A DNA stretch of 64,000 nucleotides from Sorex araneus (lineage: Eukaryota > Chordata > Mammalia > Eulipotyphla > Soricidae), in assembly GCF_027595985.1 (NCBI RefSeq), contig NC_073302.1, forward strand, positions 10,170,966 through 10,234,965. The letters are read 5' to 3'. Position 1 is the stretch's first letter; every line of letters begins with the position of its first letter. The notes below the pieces were generated by a model. It saw only the letters and a list, made by a program, of their open reading frames with translations. It was not told the origin of the DNA and did not search any database. The position numbers and the translations under genes were made by a program. Below, in pieces: positions 1 to 11,545 of this stretch.

Positions 1-1905
1 GATCACTTCTTTGTAGAATGGGGAGATCCTGGTGCTGAATCCATCATACAGCTCAAGGAGGGTCTTGATGTACTGAGTTTGAATGCCCTGTTTGGCTAGG
101 GATTCAATGACTGCCTCAGTCTCAACAGAGTTGAAGGTCTTCTTTAAGTCAATGAACATTAGATAGAGCGGCATCTTGAACTCTCACGAAAACTTCAATG
201 AGTTTGGTCACTGTGTGGATATGGTCTATCATGCTGAATCCTTTTCGGAACCTGGCATACTTGCATGGTTGTCCTTTGTCTAGTGTTCTGCCTATTCTAT
301 TCAGGATGACATGAGTTAACAACTTGTAGACAACGGACAACAGGCAGATTGGGTGATAGTTGCCGATGTTGTGGATGTCTCCCTTCTTGTACAACAGCAC
401 GGTCCTGCTGGTTTTCCATTGGGAGGGAACCTTGAATACGGACAGGTAGCGTGTAAAGAGCCGAGGTAGTGTGTTGATGAGTACTGGTGGCACATGCTTC
501 AGGTGTTCAGGATTGACTTTCTCCAGACCGATGCTGTACGCGTCTTTAACGATGAAATGGCATGTCGGATTTTGGAAGGGAGGATATTGGGAAAGACATA
601 ACCATCTTACAGAATTTGTTACGTGGGCAGGAAGATGTGGCTGTCAAAGAGATCCGAGTAGAAGTTGAGATAATCCTCTCCATTACCCTTTTGGAATATG
701 TGATAGATCTATCAGAGAGCCAGAGGGCAGTCATCTTGGTCTTGTAGTTGGCGAAGCACAAGCGAGCTTTGGGCATACTTTACCTGGCTTCTGCTGCATC
801 AGCCAACATTGCTGTTCTTCTCTATTTCAGGTCTTCCTTCATCTCTTTTCTGCACAGCTTTGAGAGCTCGGACATTAGCTTGTTGCCTGAGGCTCATGCC
901 AAAACACATTGACGAATGAGCTCAAGAGTTTCCGAAAACAGGCATCTGTTTGTGGTTTTCCCACTCTTGGCATACTTCGCGCAGTCATGGAGGTGCTGAA
1001 CCAGTTGATTATATTCCTCATCAATGTTGTCAATGACAACATCTTCCCACATTGCCCTAATGATGCCAAAGACCTACCAGTCCATTGTCATTCTGAGAGT
1101 TGTTCTTTTCTTAAACTTTGCAGACCTTTCTCCCTGCTCTGTGAAGTAGAATTTTGCACAAAGTAGATAGTGGTCAGATCCCTTTTGGAATTTTGGGACA
1201 ACAGCAACACCAGTCAGGCAAAACTTTCAATTGAATATGATATGGTCAATATCATTGTGGAACTGTCCACTGGGAGACTTCCACGTTCAGTATTTGGATT
1301 CGGCCTTGTGGAACTGAGAGTTACCATGGATGTCTTGGTTGACATGATGAACTCAGATAGTCTCTCACCCTGTTTGTTCCATTCTAGGCCATGGTTCCAA
1401 TGTGGAGTTCTTTGGGTGACTTTCTTGGTTCTAATTTGGCCTGACAATCACCAAGAATTATCTTTTAGAAGGTGTGGTCTTCTTTATAGAACTTCTCCAG
1501 CTCCATGCAGAACTTCTCAATTTCTTCTTTATCGTAGTTTTATATTGGTGTGTAGACGACAAAGATAGAAACTGCAGGCAGTGAGCCACATCTATTCTAG
1601 CATAATATTTCAATTCTGTTGTTAGGCTTGAGATGAATCAATGCTCATAGCCAAGTTCATGTTGACAAGGACACCAACGCCACCAATGCCTCTATTCTCG
1701 CATGTTCCAAAGAACGGTTCTTCTTATTTGCCGAAAATAGTGTGATGTGATTGATGTCTTCTCCTTTCAGTCAGACCAATGATGTCGTACTTGATCTTCT
1801 ATGCATGCACCATCAGGTCTTCAATGGATGCTTCCAATGACAGTGTATGTGTCTTGAAAGTATAGACAGTCATTTTAGTCTTTCTTCGGTTTGGCATTCT
1901 AGATC
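1..1905 (-). mobile_element. RTE-type LINE, minus strand, cut by the left window edge
   Basis: The minus strand encodes decayed pieces of an RTE-clade LINE polyprotein (apurinic-type endonuclease followed by reverse transcriptase). The reverse-transcriptase part (149-493) shows the KKGD, NYHPICLLSVVYKL and IDHIHTVTKLIEV blocks that match the fuller copy at 60711-63897. The endonuclease part (1214-1447) and the N-terminus (1799-1900, KTKMT...ASIEDLM) follow in order to the right. Frameshifts and stops break the frame repeatedly, so this is a pseudogene. The element ends abruptly at about 1905, where plus-strand L1 begins. The same RTE/L1 junction recurs at about 43951, so the two regions are paralogous. 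Confidence 0.85.
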
Positions 1906-3183
1906 GACACAGACTCAACGTCAAATGGTGGAAAACTAACCTGCAAGCAAATAACTCCCTCAAAAATGCTGTGGTGGTATTACTAGTATCTGACAACATA
2001 GACTTCAAGTTGAAAAGATTAGAAGGGACATCGAACGCCATTTTTTATTAATCAAGAGATATGTAAGGCAGGGAGAAATCACACTCCTAAATGGATATGG
2101 CCCCAGTGAGGGACCAGCTAAATACATAAAACAACTGCTAACATATTTTCAGAAGGATATTGCTAGCAAAATAACAGGAGTTTGAGACTTCAACACTGCC
2201 TTTTCAGGTCTGAATAGATCTATAATATTAAAACTCAGCAAGGAAAAACAGGCTTTGAAGGAAGATATGAAAAGGAGAGTATTAATCAATCTATACAGGG
2301 CTTTACATCCACATAAAAATCTACACTTTCTTTTCCAGTGCACGGGGAACATTTTCCAACATAGACCACATGCTGAGTCACAAAACATACCTCAATAGAG
2401 TCAGGAATGTAGAAATTCTATCAACTATCTTTTCAGACCACTATGCACTGAAGATAGAAATCAGTCACACAAAATGAAGAGAACCAAATAAAAACCTGGA
2501 AATTAAACAACTCAATATTTGACAACGCGTGGGTCAGGATGAAAGCAAGGAAAAAGTCAAAAGATACGTGAAAACAAATGAGAATGAAAACACGAGCTAC
2601 TAGAACCTGTGGGATGCAGCTAAAGCCCTATTAAGGGGAAAACTTGTAGATCTGCAAGCATAGCTCAGAAAGGAAGAAAGAGCCTACATAAATAACTTGA
2701 CATCACAGCTAAAATAATTTAAAATGACCAATAATAGGAGCCCAAACCAGGAAAAGGAAATAAATAATAAAGTTTAGAAAAGATATGAATGACATGGACT
2801 CCAAAAAATGTCCAAAAGATCAATGAAACCAAGACCTGTTTCTTTGAGCAAATGAACATGATTGATAAACCACTACCAAGAATTAAAAACAAAGAGAGAG
2901 AACCCTAATAAATTGAATCTGAAATGAAAGGAGGTACATCACATCAGACACCAAAAAATTTGAAAGATCATCAAAGACTTTTTTGAAAGTTTTTATGCCA
3001 TGAAACAAAAGAACCTAGAAGACATGAATAAATCCCTGAATTCCTATACTCTCCCAAATCTAAACTAAGATTATTTAGAATACCTGAGTAGACGTATTAC
3101 TGTAAAAAAATTGAAACTGAAATCAAAAGTCATCCCAAAAACCCAGGTCCAGATGGTTCAATAGTGAATCCTTCCAAACATTT

Positions 3184-3371
3184 TTGTTTCTTTCTTTGTT
3201 TGTTTTTCTTTATGGGTGAAACCCAGCGATGCACAGGGGTTATTCCTGACTCTGCACTAAGGAATCACTCTTGACAGTTCTCAAAGGACAACATGGGATG
3301 TTGGGAATCGAACCTGAGTCGGTCACATGCAAGGCTTATGCCCTATCATCTCTGCTATCTCTCCATCCCCT
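3184..3371 (-). mobile_element. SOR-type tRNA-head SINE with poly-A tail
   Basis: The minus-strand SINE interrupts L1a. It is flanked by the 13-bp duplication CTTCCAAACATTT at 3171-3183 and 3372-3384. The left end is a T-rich reversed poly-A tail and the right end reads into the tRNA-like head (GGAATCGAACCTGAGTCGG is the reversed box B). A truncated copy of the same insertion survives at 46525-46574 in the paralogous region, so it predates that duplication. Confidence 0.85.
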
Positions 3372-4363
3372 CTTCCAAACATTTAAAGAGGACCTATTGC
3401 CAGTTCTTTTCAAGCTCTTCCAGGAAATCAAGGAAACAGAAACACTCCCAAATAGTTTTAATGAGGTACATATAACCTTAATACCAAAATCAAACCAGAC
3501 ACCAAAAAAAAGAAACAGGCTGATATCTCTGATGAACACAAATGTGAAGATCGTCAACAAAATATTGGCAAAGAGATCCAACAACTCATCAAAAAATCAC
3601 CCACCACAACCAAAAAGGATTCATCATGGGGATGCAAGTATGGTTTAGCATTTAAGAATCAATCAGCATAATTCATCATATCAATAAAAGAAAAGTTAAA
3701 ATTCATATGATCATTCCAATGGATGCTCAGAAAGCATTTGCCCAGATCTAGCACCAGTTATGATAATAACTCTCACCAAATGGGTATAGAAGGGACTTTC
3801 ATCGATATAATCAAAACTATCTACCACAAGACCATGGGTAACATAATCCTCAGTTGGGAAAACCTAAGAGCCATCCCTCTAAGATAAGGGACAAGATGCC
3901 CAGTGTCACCACGTTTGTTCAGTAGAGTACTGGAATTACTTACAGTAGCAGTTAAGCAAGAAAAGGATATTAAGGGAAACAAGATAGGAATGGAGGTAAT
4001 CAAGCTCTCAGTATTTAAAGATGATATGATTCTATATTTGGAGAACACCAAATCCTATACCAAGAAACTACTAGAAACTATAGGTTTGTATAGTAAAATC
4101 ACAGTCTATAAAATCAATATGGAAATTTCATGGCTTTCCAAAACTCAAATAATGAGAGAGAAGAAAAGAGATGAAAAAAATAAATCCCATTCTAATAAAC
4201 CAAATCAGAAATGAAAAGGGGGATATCACAACAGAAAACAAGGAGATTCAAAGGATTATCAGAGACTACTTTGAAAGTCTGTATGCCACGAAGCAAGAGA
4301 ACCTAAAAGAAATGGACGAATTCCTTGACTCCTACAATCTCCCAAGACTGAGCCAAGAAGAAC

Positions 4364-5506
4364 GTGAAATACCTCAATAGGCCCATAAATATCAAGGAAA
4401 TCGAAACTGTAATCAAACGTCTCCCCAAAAACAAAAGCCCAGGTCCAGACGGATTCACTGGCAAATTCTTCCAAACATTTAAAGAAGACTTGTTGCCAGT
4501 TCTTCTCAAGCTTTTCCAGGAAATTGAAAAGACAGGAACCCTTCCGAACAGTTTCTACAAGGCACATATCTCCCTAATACCAAAAGCAAACAAAGACACC
4601 ACTAACAAAGAAAACTATAGACCAATATCCTTGATGAACACCGATGCGAAGATCCTCAACAAAATACTAGCAAATAGAATCCAACAACTCATCAAAAAGA
4701 TCATACACCATGACCAAGTGGGATTCATCCCTGGGATGCAAGGATGGTTTAACATTCGGAAATCAATCAACATAATCCATCACATCAACAAAAGTAAAGA
4801 TAAAAACCATATGATCATATCAATAGATGCAGAGAAAGCATTTGACAAGATCCAACACCCATTCATGATAAAAACTCTCACCAAAATGGGTTTTGGAGGA
4901 ACTTTTCTCAAGATAGTCAAAGCCATCTACCACGAACCTAGGGCAAGCATTACCATCAATGGAGAAAAACTAAGGGCTTTTCCTCTAAGATCGGAGACAA
5001 GACAAGGATGCCCACTCTCACCACTTCTCTTTAATATAGTATTGGAAGAATTAGCAATAGCCATCAGGCAAGAAAAAGATATTAAGGGGATTCAGATCAA
5101 AAAGGAAGAAATCAAGCTCTCACTATTCGCAGACGATTTGATGCTATACCTAGAGAAACCTAAAAGCTCTAGTAAGAAACTCTTAGAAACAATTGACCTA
5201 TACAGTAAAGTCGCAGGCTATAAAATCAATACCCAAAAATCCATGGCCTTCCTATATGCAAACAATGAGACAGAGGAAAGGGACATGAAAAAAGCAATCC
5301 CATTCACAATTGTGCCCCAGAAAATCAAATATCTTGGAATCAGCTTAACTAAAGAAGTAAAGGACCTCTACAAAGAAAACTATAAAACTCTACTCCATGA
5401 AATAAAAGAGGACATGAGGAAATGGAAACATATCCCCATACTCATGGATAGGGAGAATAAACATTGTCAAAATGGCAATACTCACAAAAGCATTATACAG
5501 ATTTAA
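4364..5506 (+). pseudogene. L1b ORF2 fragment: reverse transcriptase domain
   Basis: A 380-codon open stretch of L1 ORF2 covers nearly the whole reverse-transcriptase domain. Visible in order are [51 protein letters not shown], motif [14 protein letters not shown], motif [17 protein letters not shown] and motif C FADD (5126-5137) with both catalytic aspartates intact. In a living L1 this domain copies the RNA at the nicked target in the nucleus. Here a frameshift near 4365 separates it from upstream ORF2 (4171-4380), and another near 5445-5460 separates it from the C-terminus. The ATG at 4364 is only the first methionine of the fragment, not a native start. It is almost certainly non-functional. 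Confidence 0.9.
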
Positions 5507-6743
5507 AGCGATCCCTATAGGGATACCCATGGCATTCTTCAAAGAAGCGGAGCAAGCAATCCTGAAATTTATATGGAACAATAAACGGCCACGGATAGCT
5601 AAAACAATTCTTGGGAAAAAGATGATGGGAGGCATCAACCCTCCCCAACCTTAAACTGTACTACAAAGCGGTAACAATTAAAACAGCATGGTACTGGAAC
5701 AAATGCAGAGCTGAAGACCAATGGAACAGGGTGGAATATCCCCACACACAACCTCAAATGTATGATCATCTAATCTTTGATAAAGAAGCAAGAGATGTGA
5801 AGTGGAGCAAGGAAAGTCTCTTAAACAAATGGTGCTGGCACAACTGGACAACCACATGCAAAAAAATGGGCTTAGAACTCAACCTGACACCATGCACAAA
5901 AGTCAGATCAAAATGGATTAAAGACCTCAACATCAGACCACAAACCATAAGGTACATTGAAGCCAAGGTCGGCAAAATCCTCTACGATATTGAAGATAAA
6001 GGTATCTTCAAAGGTGACACGGAACTAAGCAATCTAGTAAAAACAGAAATCAACAAATGGGACTACATTAAACTAAAAAGCTTCTGCCCCGCAAAAGATA
6101 CAGTGACCAGAATCCAAAGACTATCCACAGAATGGGAAAGGATATTTACACAATACCTATCAGATAAGGGGTTAATATCAATGGTATATAAAGCACTGGT
6201 TGAACTCTACAAGAAGAAAACATCCAACCCCATCAAAAATGGGGCGAATAAATGAACAGAAACTTTACCCAGGAAGATATACGAATGGCCAAAAGGCACA
6301 TGAAAAAGTGCACTACACCACTAATCGTCAGAGAGATGCAGATCAAAACAACCATGAGATACCACCTCACACCACAGAGACTAGCACACATCCAAAAGAA
6401 CAAAAGCAACCGCTGTTGGAGAGGATGTGGGGAGAAAGGGACCCTTCTACACTGCTGGTGGGAATGCCGGCTAGTTCAGCCCTTTTGGAAAACAGTAAGG
6501 ACGATTCTCAAAAAACTAGAGATTGAGCTCCCATTTGACCCAGCAATACCACTGCTGGGAATATACCCCAGAAAAGCCAAAAAGTATAGTCGAAGTGACA
6601 TATGCACTTATATGTTCACCGCAGCACTGTTTACAATAGCCAGAATCTGGAAAAAACCCGAGTGCCCTAGAACAGATGACTGGTTGAAGAAACTCTGGTA
6701 CATCTATACAATGGAATACTATGCAGCTGTTAGAAAAAAATGA
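5472..6743 (+). pseudogene. L1b ORF2 C-terminal region, frameshifted
   Basis: Three overlapping frames (5472-5654, 5731-6255, 6252-6743) together give the C-terminal half of L1 ORF2. The frame is lost near 5640 (an extra C in the run after GGCATCAAC) and near 6245. The last piece carries the L1 C-terminal cysteine motif ([18 protein letters not shown], about 6411-6465), a probable RNA-binding element. It ends at a stop at 6741-6743, about 585 bp before the end of the element. Confidence 0.85.
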
Positions 6744-9322
6744 GGTCATGACGTTTGCATATAAGTGGATCAACATGGAAAGTATCATGCTAAGTGAAAT
6801 GAGTCAGAAAGAGAGAGACAGACATAGAAAGATTGCACTCATCTGTGGAATATAGAATAATAGACTATAAGACTAACGTCCAAGAATAGTAGAAATAAGT
6901 ACCAGGAGATTGTCTCCATGGCTTGGAGGCTGGTCTCTCATTTTGGGTAACTCAGGGAAGGGACCACCAAGTAAAATGTGGTTGGAGGACATGTGGGGGA
7001 AGGGTGATGTGGGCCGAATACAGACTAGAGACTGAACACAATGGCCACTCAACACCTTTATTGCAAACCACAACACCTAATCAGAGAGAGAGAACAAAAG
7101 GGAATTCCCTGCCATAATGGCAGAGTGGGGTGAGAGGAGAAGGGACTGGGGAGGTGGGGAGGGATGTGGGGTTTACTGGTGGTGGAGAATGGGCACTGGT
7201 GAAGGGATGTGTTATCGAACTTTGTATGGGGAAAATATGAGCACAAAGATGTATGGATCTGTAACTGTACCCTCACGATGACTCTCTAATTAAAAATAAA
7301 CAAATAAAAAAATAAAAAATAAAAAAATATAAATCCCACTCACAAGCTTGACCCAGTAAATCAAGTGCCTCGGATTCAGCTTTACTAAGTAGGTAAAGGA
7401 CCTGTACAAAGAAAACAACAAAATGCTACTTCAAGAAGTTAAAGTGGACATGAGGAAATGGAAAAAAGTCACGGCTCATGGATTGAGACAACTCACTCTG
7501 TCAAAATGCCAATATTCCCCGAAGCATTGTACAGATTCAATGTGAGCCGATAAGAATACCCATGACATTCCTTAAAGAAGTGTATCAAACCCTCCTGAAA
7601 TTCATATGGAACAACAAACCGCCACTAATTGCTAAATCAATCCTGTGGTAAAGAAGATGGGTGGCAGCACCACCCCAACCTCAAACTGTACTACAAAGCG
7701 GTAATAATTAAAACAGCTTGGTACTGAAAGAAATGCAGAGCAGTATACCAATGGAACAGGGTTGAATATCTTTACACACACCCGCAAATATATGTTTGCC
7801 TAACCATTTATTAGGGAAAAAATGTGAAGTGGAGCAAGGAAAGCCTCTCTAACAAATGGTGCTGGCAAAAGCTGACAGCTAAGTGAAAAAAACTGGACTC
7901 AGACATCTACCTAAAACCATGCACAAAAGTCAGACAAAATGGATTAAAGACCTCTAAATCAGACTGGAGTCCATAAGGGACATTGAAGACAAGGTGGCAA
8001 AACCCTCCACGGCACTGAAGCTAAAAGTATCTTCAAAGATGACTAGCCAATGACCACATGGAAACAGAGATAAACAAAAGGGACTATCTCAAACTAAGAA
8101 GCTTCTGTATCTCTAAAGAAACATTGACCAGAATACAAAGACCATCTACAGAGTGGAAAAGGATATTCACCCAATACCTATCTTAGAAATGGATGAATCA
8201 AGGATATACAAAGCACAGGTTGAACTCTACAAGAAGAAATATCCAATTTCATCAAGAAATAGGTCGATGAAATACACAGAAACTTTCTCAAAGAAGAAAT
8301 ACAAATGGCCAAAAAGTATATGAGAAAATGCACGACACCACCAATCACAAGGAGGTGCAGATCAAAAAAACAATGAGATATCATTTCACACCACACAGAC
8401 TGGCCCACATCCAAATGAACAAACACAACCGGTGTTGGCATGGATGTGGGGAAAAAGGGACTCTGGTTCACTGCTGGTGGGAATGCCGACTGGTTCAGCC
8501 CTTTTAGAAAACAGTATGTATGTTTCTCAAAAAATTAGAAATGGAGCTCCCGTTTGACCCAGTAATACCACATTTGGGAATATATCCTTGGGATGAAAAA
8601 GGTATAGAAGAAATTACATCTACACTCATATGTTTATTGCAGCACTATTTATAAAAAGCAAGAATCTGGAAAAAATTTGAATACCTGAGATCAGATGATT
8701 TGCGAAAGAAACTTTGGTATACCTACACAATGGAATACTATGCAGCTATTAGAAATAAGTCATGAAATTTGCATGTAAACGGTTATCATGGTATTAGGCT
8801 AAGTGAAATGAGAAAGTAAGTAAGGGACAGATATAGAAGGACTGCACTCACTTGTGGAATATAAAATTACAAAAGGGAGAATAACACCGAAGGATAGTAG
8901 AGATAAGGACCAGGAGGATTGCTCCATGTCTTGGAAGCCAGCCTAACATGATGGGGGAAAAAACAGCTGAGATAGAAAGGGGACACCAAGTAATGGATGC
9001 TTGGAGGGTCCGCACAGGATGGAAGATGTGTGCTGAAAGTAGACTAAATACCAAATACGATGGCCATTTAGTACCTGTATTGCAAACCACAACACCCAAA
9101 AGGAGAGAAAGAGAGAGTAACATGGAGTTCACGCTATCACAGTGGTGCATGGGTGTGGTGGGGATGGTGGGAGGGATACTGGGAACATTGGTGGTGGTAA
9201 TGGGCACTGGTGGAGGGATTGGTATTTGATCATGGTATGGCTAAAATGTAAGCACATAAGTTTGTAAGTCTGTAACTGTACCTCAGGTGACTCATTAAAA
9301 ATAAATAAATGAATAAGTAAAT

Positions 9323-10468
9323 GAGAAATCTGTTAACCCCTAGAAAAACAAGTATTTTCAAATTCTTTATTTTGAACACTATAAACTAATTCTTCCCTTT
9401 TCTCGGTGACACAGTATTCATGCAGAACTTGGAAGTCATGGAAGTAAATTCTTTTTTATAGGATACTGTTTCAGAGTTTCTGCAAATAGTTCATTTATTG
9501 GGTTACAGCCAAAAATATTCTATTCAAAGTCTTTGTTCAAGAGAAAAAATCTGAACAGCGAAACAACAGAAATTTTCCTATTGCAAAAGAACCAAAAAGG
9601 CGCCATTCTAGTGTGTTAATAAAGATGCATTAAAAAGTCATATCCTTCCTACTGAGGTAAAGTAAATCCAAAAATGTATAGGAACTGGTCAACAATCTCT
9701 TCATTTATCAAAGTAAACCTCCGGATTTAAAACATAATAGCTCTCTGACCCGAAAGTGGATTACCCAGAGCAAAGATCAGACGGTGCTGTGTCAGCACAG
9801 GAGCAGAAGATGTCTGGCGTCCAAAACTCTGACTCAAGTGCCGCCACTTTTACCTAAGGTCAAGAACTCTTCGAAGCCCATGGCTCTATCTTCTCTTACA
9901 CATGGTTTTGTGAATTGATTATAATTCATTATAACATCTTTTGTGAATTAATTTTGTACCTTGCCGCTTGTTGTGTTTTGTTGTTTCTAAGAGTCTTTAA
10001 ATGGGATCCTTCATTCTTTCTACATTCTATATTATTTCATCTGAAAAATCAGGATAATTCATTTATTTTAAATTTACAATTTTAATTTATTTCTGTTGCA
10101 TAATTGTTGCATTTAGTACTCCCAATTTTGTGGAGTATTGGACATACTATGGACATGAAGTGGAAACAGTGAGCATCTTTGCCTGCTGCTTGGTCTCAGG
10201 GGGAGTCTTTTAACCATTGAACATAATGTTCTCTATGGGAGGAACACAAAGAGCATCAAACCATTCACTTAGGGTCTCGAAGAAGAAGTACAAACATCTC
10301 TTTGGTGGGCAGCCAGGCGTTCTTTTGACATCTGGTGGAATCAGTCGGTAACGTCTCTAGTCTAGTGAAATATATATGGCAGAATATACATGTAATATGA
10401 ACTTGAGGGGAAGATTTAGAGGGACAAGACAGGTTAAAGGAAAACTTGCAAAGGATAGTGTGCATGAA
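9323..10468. repeat. Module spacer (segmental duplication), no gene
   Basis: This non-coding sequence starts at CCCCTAGAAAAACAAGTATTTT. It is paralogous to 47772-49463 and to 63908-64000. It lacks the two SINEs and the inverted insertion found in the copy near 48.4-49.05 kb. Its right end, after GATAGTGTGCATGAAC, is fused to an L1 3'UTR that lacks its terminal bases, so 10468 is a rearrangement breakpoint and not a normal insertion edge. Confidence 0.7.
10238..10365 (-). mobile_element. RTE remnant (C-terminal coding piece)
   Basis: The reversed sequence encodes the RTE C-terminal WTRAV...WSDFF region in decayed form. Its right edge against GTGAAATATATATGGCAG is the same as at 49463, 26580 and 35623, so all four are duplicates of one 5'-truncated insertion. 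This copy preserves the empty target site of the composite retroposon at 49480-52226. Confidence 0.75.
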
Positions 10469-11044
10469 CTTTTGTGTTTGCATTACACTCATGCTGTGAT
10501 CCTTTACCTATCCCTCCACCAGTGCCCATTCATCTCCACCAATGATCCCAGTATCCCTCTCACCACGCCGACCCAATCCCCTACCACCCCACCCTGCCTC
10601 TGCGCCAGGGCATTCCATTTTGTTTTCTCTCCTGTTGCGTGTTGCAGTTTGCAATAGAGGTGTTGAGTAGCCTTCATATTCGGTCTATAGTCTACATTTA
10701 CTTCGCATCTTCCAACTGAAATGGGTACTCCCAACATCCTCTACTTGGTTTTCCCTTCTCTATCTCAGCTGCTTTTCCCCCAGCACGTGAGGCCAGTTTC
10801 AAAGCTTTGGGCAGACCTCCTGGTCCTTATCTCTACAACTCTTGGGTGATAGTCTCCCACTGTGTTATTTAATATTCCACAGATGAGTGCAATCTTTCTA
10901 TGTCTGTCTCTCTCTTTCTGACTCATTTCACTTAACATGATACTTTCCAGGTTGATCCACTAATATGCAAATGTCATGACTTCATCTTTTCTAACAGCTG
11001 CATATTATTCCATTGTGTAGTTGTACCAGAGATTCTCTAACCAG

Positions 11045-11476
11045 TCATTGTTTTTTGGGCACTCTGTTTTTTTTCCAGACATTGGCTATCGTAAACAGTG
11101 CTGCAGTGAACATACAAATGCAGATGTCATTTCTCCTGTACATTTTTATCTCTCCAGGATATATTCCCAGGAGTGATATTACTGGGTCAAATTGGAACTC
11201 AATTTCTGATTTTTTGAGAAGCGTCAAATTGTTTTTTAAAATGGCTGAACCAGTTGGTATTCCCACCAGCAGTGAAGGAGAGTCTCTTTCTCCCCACATC
11301 CACGCAAACACTGATTGCTTTTGTACTTTTGGATGTGGGCCAGTCTGTGGTGTGAAATGATATCTCATTGTTGTTTTCATCTGCATCTCCCTGATGATTA
11401 GTGACATAGAGCATTTTCTCATGTGTCTCTTAGCCATTCGGATTTCTTCTTTGAGAAAATTTATGTTCATTTCCAT
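11045..11476 (-). pseudogene. L1c ORF2 C-terminal fragment
   Basis: The minus strand is open for 143 codons and gives the L1 ORF2 C-terminal region ([20 protein letters not shown] onward, then the cysteine-rich stretch near 11290-11330 in a second frame). Frames alternate because of small indels. It is cut off upstream by the RTE insertion at 11546. Confidence 0.8.
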
Positions 11477-11545
11477 GCCCCATTTTTTGATCGAGTTGGA
11501 GTTTTCTTCTTGTAGAGTTCAACCAGTGCCTTGTATATCCTTGAT

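Larger units (their letters stand above)
4193..7326 (+). mobile_element. L1 (L1b), younger, 5'-truncated, nested in L1a
   Basis: This L1 copy runs from mid-ORF2 to an A-rich tail (about 7288-7326). The flanks carry near-identical target-site duplications: AATAAATCCCATTC at 4179-4192 and ATATAAATCCCACTC at 7327-7341. Joining the flanks restores L1a coding order across the motif that reads ATCCCATTCACAA in other copies. It is better preserved than its host L1a, as expected for a later insertion. The 3'UTR (about 6745-7287) ends in the 'type I' form (CTGTACCCTCACGATGACTC). Confidence 0.9.
1906..9322 (+). mobile_element. L1 (L1a), old, 5'-truncated, split by a SINE and a younger L1
   Basis: This is decayed L1 ORF2 and 3'UTR on the plus strand. 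It starts in the endonuclease region (about 1906-2600), passes through the reverse-transcriptase region (about 3000-4180, interrupted at 3184-3371), is interrupted again at 4193-7326, and resumes with the C-terminal ORF2 region (7327-8760) and 3'UTR (8760-9322). It ends in ATTAAAAATAAATAAATGAA. Stops are frequent throughout. Paralogous copies lie at 43952-47771 and 58195-60700, each followed by the same unique spacer. Confidence 0.85.

Noticed and set aside
4364-5506. 380-codon frame as an active reverse transcriptase gene
   Set aside because: It lacks the endonuclease and C-terminus in frame and lies in a 5'-truncated nested L1 without a promoter.
8848-9207. Long minus-strand open frame over the L1a 3'UTR (and similar ones at 47417-47743 and 54783-55064)
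   Set aside because: These are antisense shadows of purine-biased L1 3'UTRs.
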